64,000 bases of DNA from Ktedonospora formicarum. Its GTDB lineage: Bacteria > Chloroflexota > Ktedonobacteria > Ktedonobacterales > Ktedonobacteraceae. Positions within the stretch are counted from its first letter, which is position 1, and the number at the start of each line of letters is the position of its first letter. The notes beneath the pieces were generated by a model, which was given only the letters and a program-made list of their open reading frames with translations, was not told the origin of the DNA and did no database searches. Both the position numbers and the translations under genes were made by a program. Of the stretch, positions 61,759 to 64,000 are shown one piece after another. Location of the stretch: NCBI RefSeq assembly GCF_016587355.1, contig NZ_BNJF01000002.1, positions 868,001 through 932,000 of the forward strand. Direction: 5' to 3'.

Positions 61759-62262
61759 ATGTCAGAACCTCACAAGCCTGCTGATAAGGCAGCTTTGCTT
61801 GCTAGTATACGGGTTGGCTACGATCAGTTTGAAGCTCTGCTAGATTCATTAAGCGAAGAAGAGATGGTAATTTCTGGTGTCAATGACTCCTGGTCTATTA
61901 AGGACAACATTGCTCATCTGGCTGCGTGGCAGACTTATCATGCGACCAGAATGGAAGCATTTTTGGATAGAGGAGAGGAGCCACCAGACCCTGCGCCCGG
62001 TCTGGACACAGAGGACACAATAAATACATATTTCTACGAGAAGAACAAGGGTCGTTCCCTGGCGGATGTGCTGGCGGATTTCCGCTCAGCGTATCAACGC
62101 GTATTCGCCGCGACAGAGGCACTAAGCTGGGAGGATTTGAACGGACCATTCCCTTGGTATAACAACGATATTCCTGTAGGTGCTTACACAATGGGAAACA
62201 CCATTGAGCATTATGAGGAACATGGTGAGATCATTCGGCGCTGGCTAGAAGCCCGTAGATAG
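61759..62262 (+). CDS. ClbS/DfsB-like (DinB-superfamily) four-helix-bundle protein
   Basis: The protein has 167 residues. GGGAG about eight bases before ATG 61759 fixes the start. It follows the ClbS/DfsB (DUF1706) pattern: KAALLASIRVGYDQFEALLDSLSEEEM, VNDSWSIKDNIAHLAAWQTYH, and a closing NTIEHYEEHGEIIRRWL. The histidines in AHLAAW and EHYEEH resemble DinB-type metal or ligand positions. ClbS protects its host against the genotoxin colibactin by hydrolysing it. The substrate here is unknown and no toxin cluster is nearby. Its stop codon lies in a long hairpin. Confidence 0.75.
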   Translation: MSEPHKPADKAALLASIRVGYDQFEALLDSLSEEEMVISGVNDSWSIKDNIAHLAAWQTYHATRMEAFLDRGEEPPDPAPGLDTEDTINTYFYEKNKGRSLADVLADFRSAYQRVFAATEALSWEDLNGPFPWYNNDIPVGAYTMGNTIEHYEEHGEIIRRWLEARR

Positions 62263-62321
62263 TCAATAGACACCATATATCTTCGTTCTGTTGTAATGAA
62301 GATATATGGTGTCTATTGACT
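62261..62321. terminator. 24-bp perfect stem overlapping the stop codon of the ClbS-like gene
   Basis: Arms 62261-62284 and 62298-62321 (beginning AGTCAATAGACACC) are exact inverted copies over a 13-base loop. This is the first of two successive hairpins between convergent genes. Confidence 0.65.
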
Positions 62322-62330
62322 GAATATATG

Positions 62331-62364
62331 AGAGAGGCTACATTCAACGGGATGTAGCCTCTCT
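62331..62364. terminator. Second hairpin between convergent genes
   Basis: AGAGAGGCTACAT pairs perfectly with ATGTAGCCTCTCT over an 8-base loop, nine bases downstream of the reductase fusion gene's stop. Confidence 0.7.
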
Positions 62365-62372
62365 TGGTATGT

Positions 62373-64000
62373 TTAATCTTCGAGATTAAGCCAGCAAAGC
62401 TCTTCGGGCGAGAGGTCTACCGAGAGCGCCTGGAATGAGGTACGAGTCTCGGAGAGAGCGCGTGGGCCGATGAGCGGGAATGTTGGGAAGGGTTGGCAGA
62501 GGACATAGGCCAGTGCGATATTGATTGGGAGCACACCGCGACGTGCGGCAAGCTGGTTGACCCGCTCAAGGCGCTGGAAGTTGTCATCACTATACCAACT
62601 GCGAACGAGCTCCTCATCCGAGTGATCTTCGGGTTTTGCTCGCCCTGTAAAGAAGCCTCTAGCCTGACTGGACCAGGGCATTAGTGCCATCCCTGTTTCA
62701 GTCAGCCATGCGCGTGAAGCTGGATCGGAAGCCGCGATACAGCCATTCCATACCGGGTTAACCATACGTGCAAGGCTGAAGTTATTGCTGACAGCGACAA
62801 AGCCTTGTAGACCACGCTCTTCAGCCCAGCGGTTTGCTTCCTGTACGCGCTCAATAGACCAGTTAGAAGCTCCGAATGCACGCATGCGTCCAGCCTGCTT
62901 TTGCTCATTGAGGACAGACATGAACTCGCCAACTGGAATCTCTGGATTGTCGCGGTGTAGCATATAGATATCCAGGTAATCAGTTTGCAGGCGGTCCAGA
63001 CTGATCTCGAGTTGTTTTACCAACCATTCAGGCGTGCAATAAGGGGTGTGCGCTCCTTTGCCCAGGAGCACAACCTGCTCGCGTAAGCCACGATTTTTAA
63101 CCCACTGCCCTAGCATTCTCTCGCATGCACCACCACCATAGATAAAGGCCGTATCGAAGCAGTTTCCACCACGCTCAAAATAGTCATCCAACATGACTGA
63201 TGTATGCGCCCACTCAGTCTGATTATCTACGCCCATGACGAGGCGCGATACAGGCTTTTCAACACCGGGTAGGCGACCATATTTCATTGGTGCGTTGGGT
63301 GTGACACTGAGCGGGCGCTGGCTGACCGTAAGCGTCTTATCTTCGGGGCGTTCCGCTTCGTAAACAACACCAATGGCTTTGCGCCAGCGATCAAGTGTCT
63401 GCATATTGCCAAGGGTATCAGCCCAGCTCATGGCGGGAGCCTGACGTTGTTCGAGATAGGCTGCTACAGTATCAGCTTCATTCCCGTAGAGATCCGCATC
63501 GCTGTCGACAATAATCTCTTCGGTTGTATCACTCTTGTGGAGGAGTAGACGTGTCTGACCGCGTGTGGGAAGCCAGGGAGCTGGAATGGTAATATCGCCT
63601 TCACTGCCGAAGATACGCACAATATTCTCGCCACTGACGCGAATGCCAGTGAAGAGTTGTGCGATAACTCCACCAGGGAAGCGCAGAGAGGCACTAGTAT
63701 ATTCGTCTACATTGGTCTCGCCAACCTGCCCGACAGCGGTTACTTCAATCGGCTCCTCGAAATCCTTGCCATTGGCAATGCCTGCAACAAGGCGCGCCAT
63801 AGAGACGCAATAGCAGCCTACATCTAAAATGCCGCCGCCACCCATGCTGTTGCTATATAGGCGTCCCTCGGGATTGAAGCCAGAATTGAAGCTAAATGTT
63901 GCCTGTACAAGGCGGATCTGTCCGATAATACCTTCTTGGAGAAGCGAACGCAGGCGCTCTGTCTGAGGATGGCAGCGATACATAAATGCTTCCATCAGGA
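62373..64000 (-). CDS. Gfo/Idh/MocA oxidoreductase - aldo/keto reductase fusion (5' end beyond the window)
   Basis: The frame is open to the right edge, where it reads LMEAFMYRCHPQ, the conserved middle of a Gfo/Idh/MocA enzyme, so the Rossmann domain lies outside. The C-terminal half of that enzyme continues to about residue 225 of the visible part. A linker leads to an aldo/keto reductase barrel from about 240: CFDTAFIYGGGACERMLGQW (catalytic Asp and Tyr), LGKGAHTPY with the Lys, then LDIYMLHRDNPEIPVGEF with the His. Fusing two sugar-type oxidoreductases suggests coupled or sequential redox steps on one carbohydrate substrate. Substrate unknown. Confidence 0.85.
   Translation of the reverse strand, partial: LMEAFMYRCHPQTERLRSLLQEGIIGQIRLVQATFSFNSGFNPEGRLYSNSMGGGGILDVGCYCVSMARLVAGIANGKDFEEPIEVTAVGQVGETNVDEYTSASLRFPGGVIAQLFTGIRVSGENIVRIFGSEGDITIPAPWLPTRGQTRLLLHKSDTTEEIIVDSDADLYGNEADTVAAYLEQRQAPAMSWADTLGNMQTLDRWRKAIGVVYEAERPEDKTLTVSQRPLSVTPNAPMKYGRLPGVEKPVSRLVMGVDNQTEWAHTSVMLDDYFERGGNCFDTAFIYGGGACERMLGQWVKNRGLREQVVLLGKGAHTPYCTPEWLVKQLEISLDRLQTDYLDIYMLHRDNPEIPVGEFMSVLNEQKQAGRMRAFGASNWSIERVQEANRWAEERGLQGFVAVSNNFSLARMVNPVWNGCIAASDPASRAWLTETGMALMPWSSQARGFFTGRAKPEDHSDEELVRSWYSDDNFQRLERVNQLAARRGVLPINIALAYVLCQPFPTFPLIGPRALSETRTSFQALSVDLSPEELCWLNLED

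Overview
The window looks like DNA from a large, moderate-GC bacterial genome, most likely a member of the Chloroflexota close to Ktedonobacteria. This is an inference from gene content: a run of Ser/Thr kinases fused to WD40 propellers, a pseudokinase with TPRs, many single-gene transcription units separated by bidirectional hairpin terminators, and no outer-membrane genes. No rRNA, tRNA, insertion sequence or CRISPR array was recognised.

Region 1 (1-7.4 kb) looks like a replication module. It holds a DnaC-like helicase loader (running off the left edge) and, directly upstream on the same strand, a 698-residue protein. The middle of that gene contains at least eight paired DNA palindromes of the form GAGTCTACC-N-GGTAGACTC, followed by an AT-rich tract. 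This order (initiator gene containing iterons and an AT-rich tract, then helicase loader) matches the phage lambda O-P/ori arrangement. Upstream lies a 1.7-kb non-coding array of about 25 copies of TGCACC-N7-GGTGGGG, mostly at an exact 46-bp period. Beyond an SDR gene is a 433-residue protein with two winged-helix-like segments that may be a second replication or partition protein. I infer an integrated or extrachromosomal replicon backbone, which I could not confirm.

Region 2 (7.7-31 kb) is ordinary accessory metabolism and regulation. It has a peptide-binding lipoprotein, a TetR regulator plus an NAD-binding protein that share an operator, an amidohydrolase next to a pseudokinase, membrane proteins, an AI-2E-family transporter, a TerC protein, a TPP-dependent enzyme, a second TetR/TPR divergent pair and two PLDc_N-type small membrane proteins.

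Region 3 (30-46 kb) holds a GGS-repeat beta-solenoid protein, a phosphofructokinase with PPi-type residues, a cardiolipin synthase-like protein, a DD-carboxypeptidase, a GNAT, a frameshifted hydrolase, a transpeptidase PBP, an enolase-superfamily enzyme, a membrane-anchored subtilase, CobT, and an ECF sigma factor overlapping a membrane-anchored PQQ-type propeller.

Region 4 (46-55 kb) is a four-gene operon of kinase-TM-WD40 proteins arranged A-B-A-B. Each has a twin-arginine motif just before its internal membrane segment. The third is split by a one-base frameshift in a C run.

Region 5 (55-64 kb) contains a membrane hydrolase, MurF and Ddl side by side, a GNAT, a threonine dehydratase-like enzyme, a compact promoter-to-terminator unit coding for a structured RNA and/or a 20-residue peptide, a ClbS/DfsB-like protein and a Gfo/Idh/MocA-aldo/keto reductase fusion cut by the right edge.
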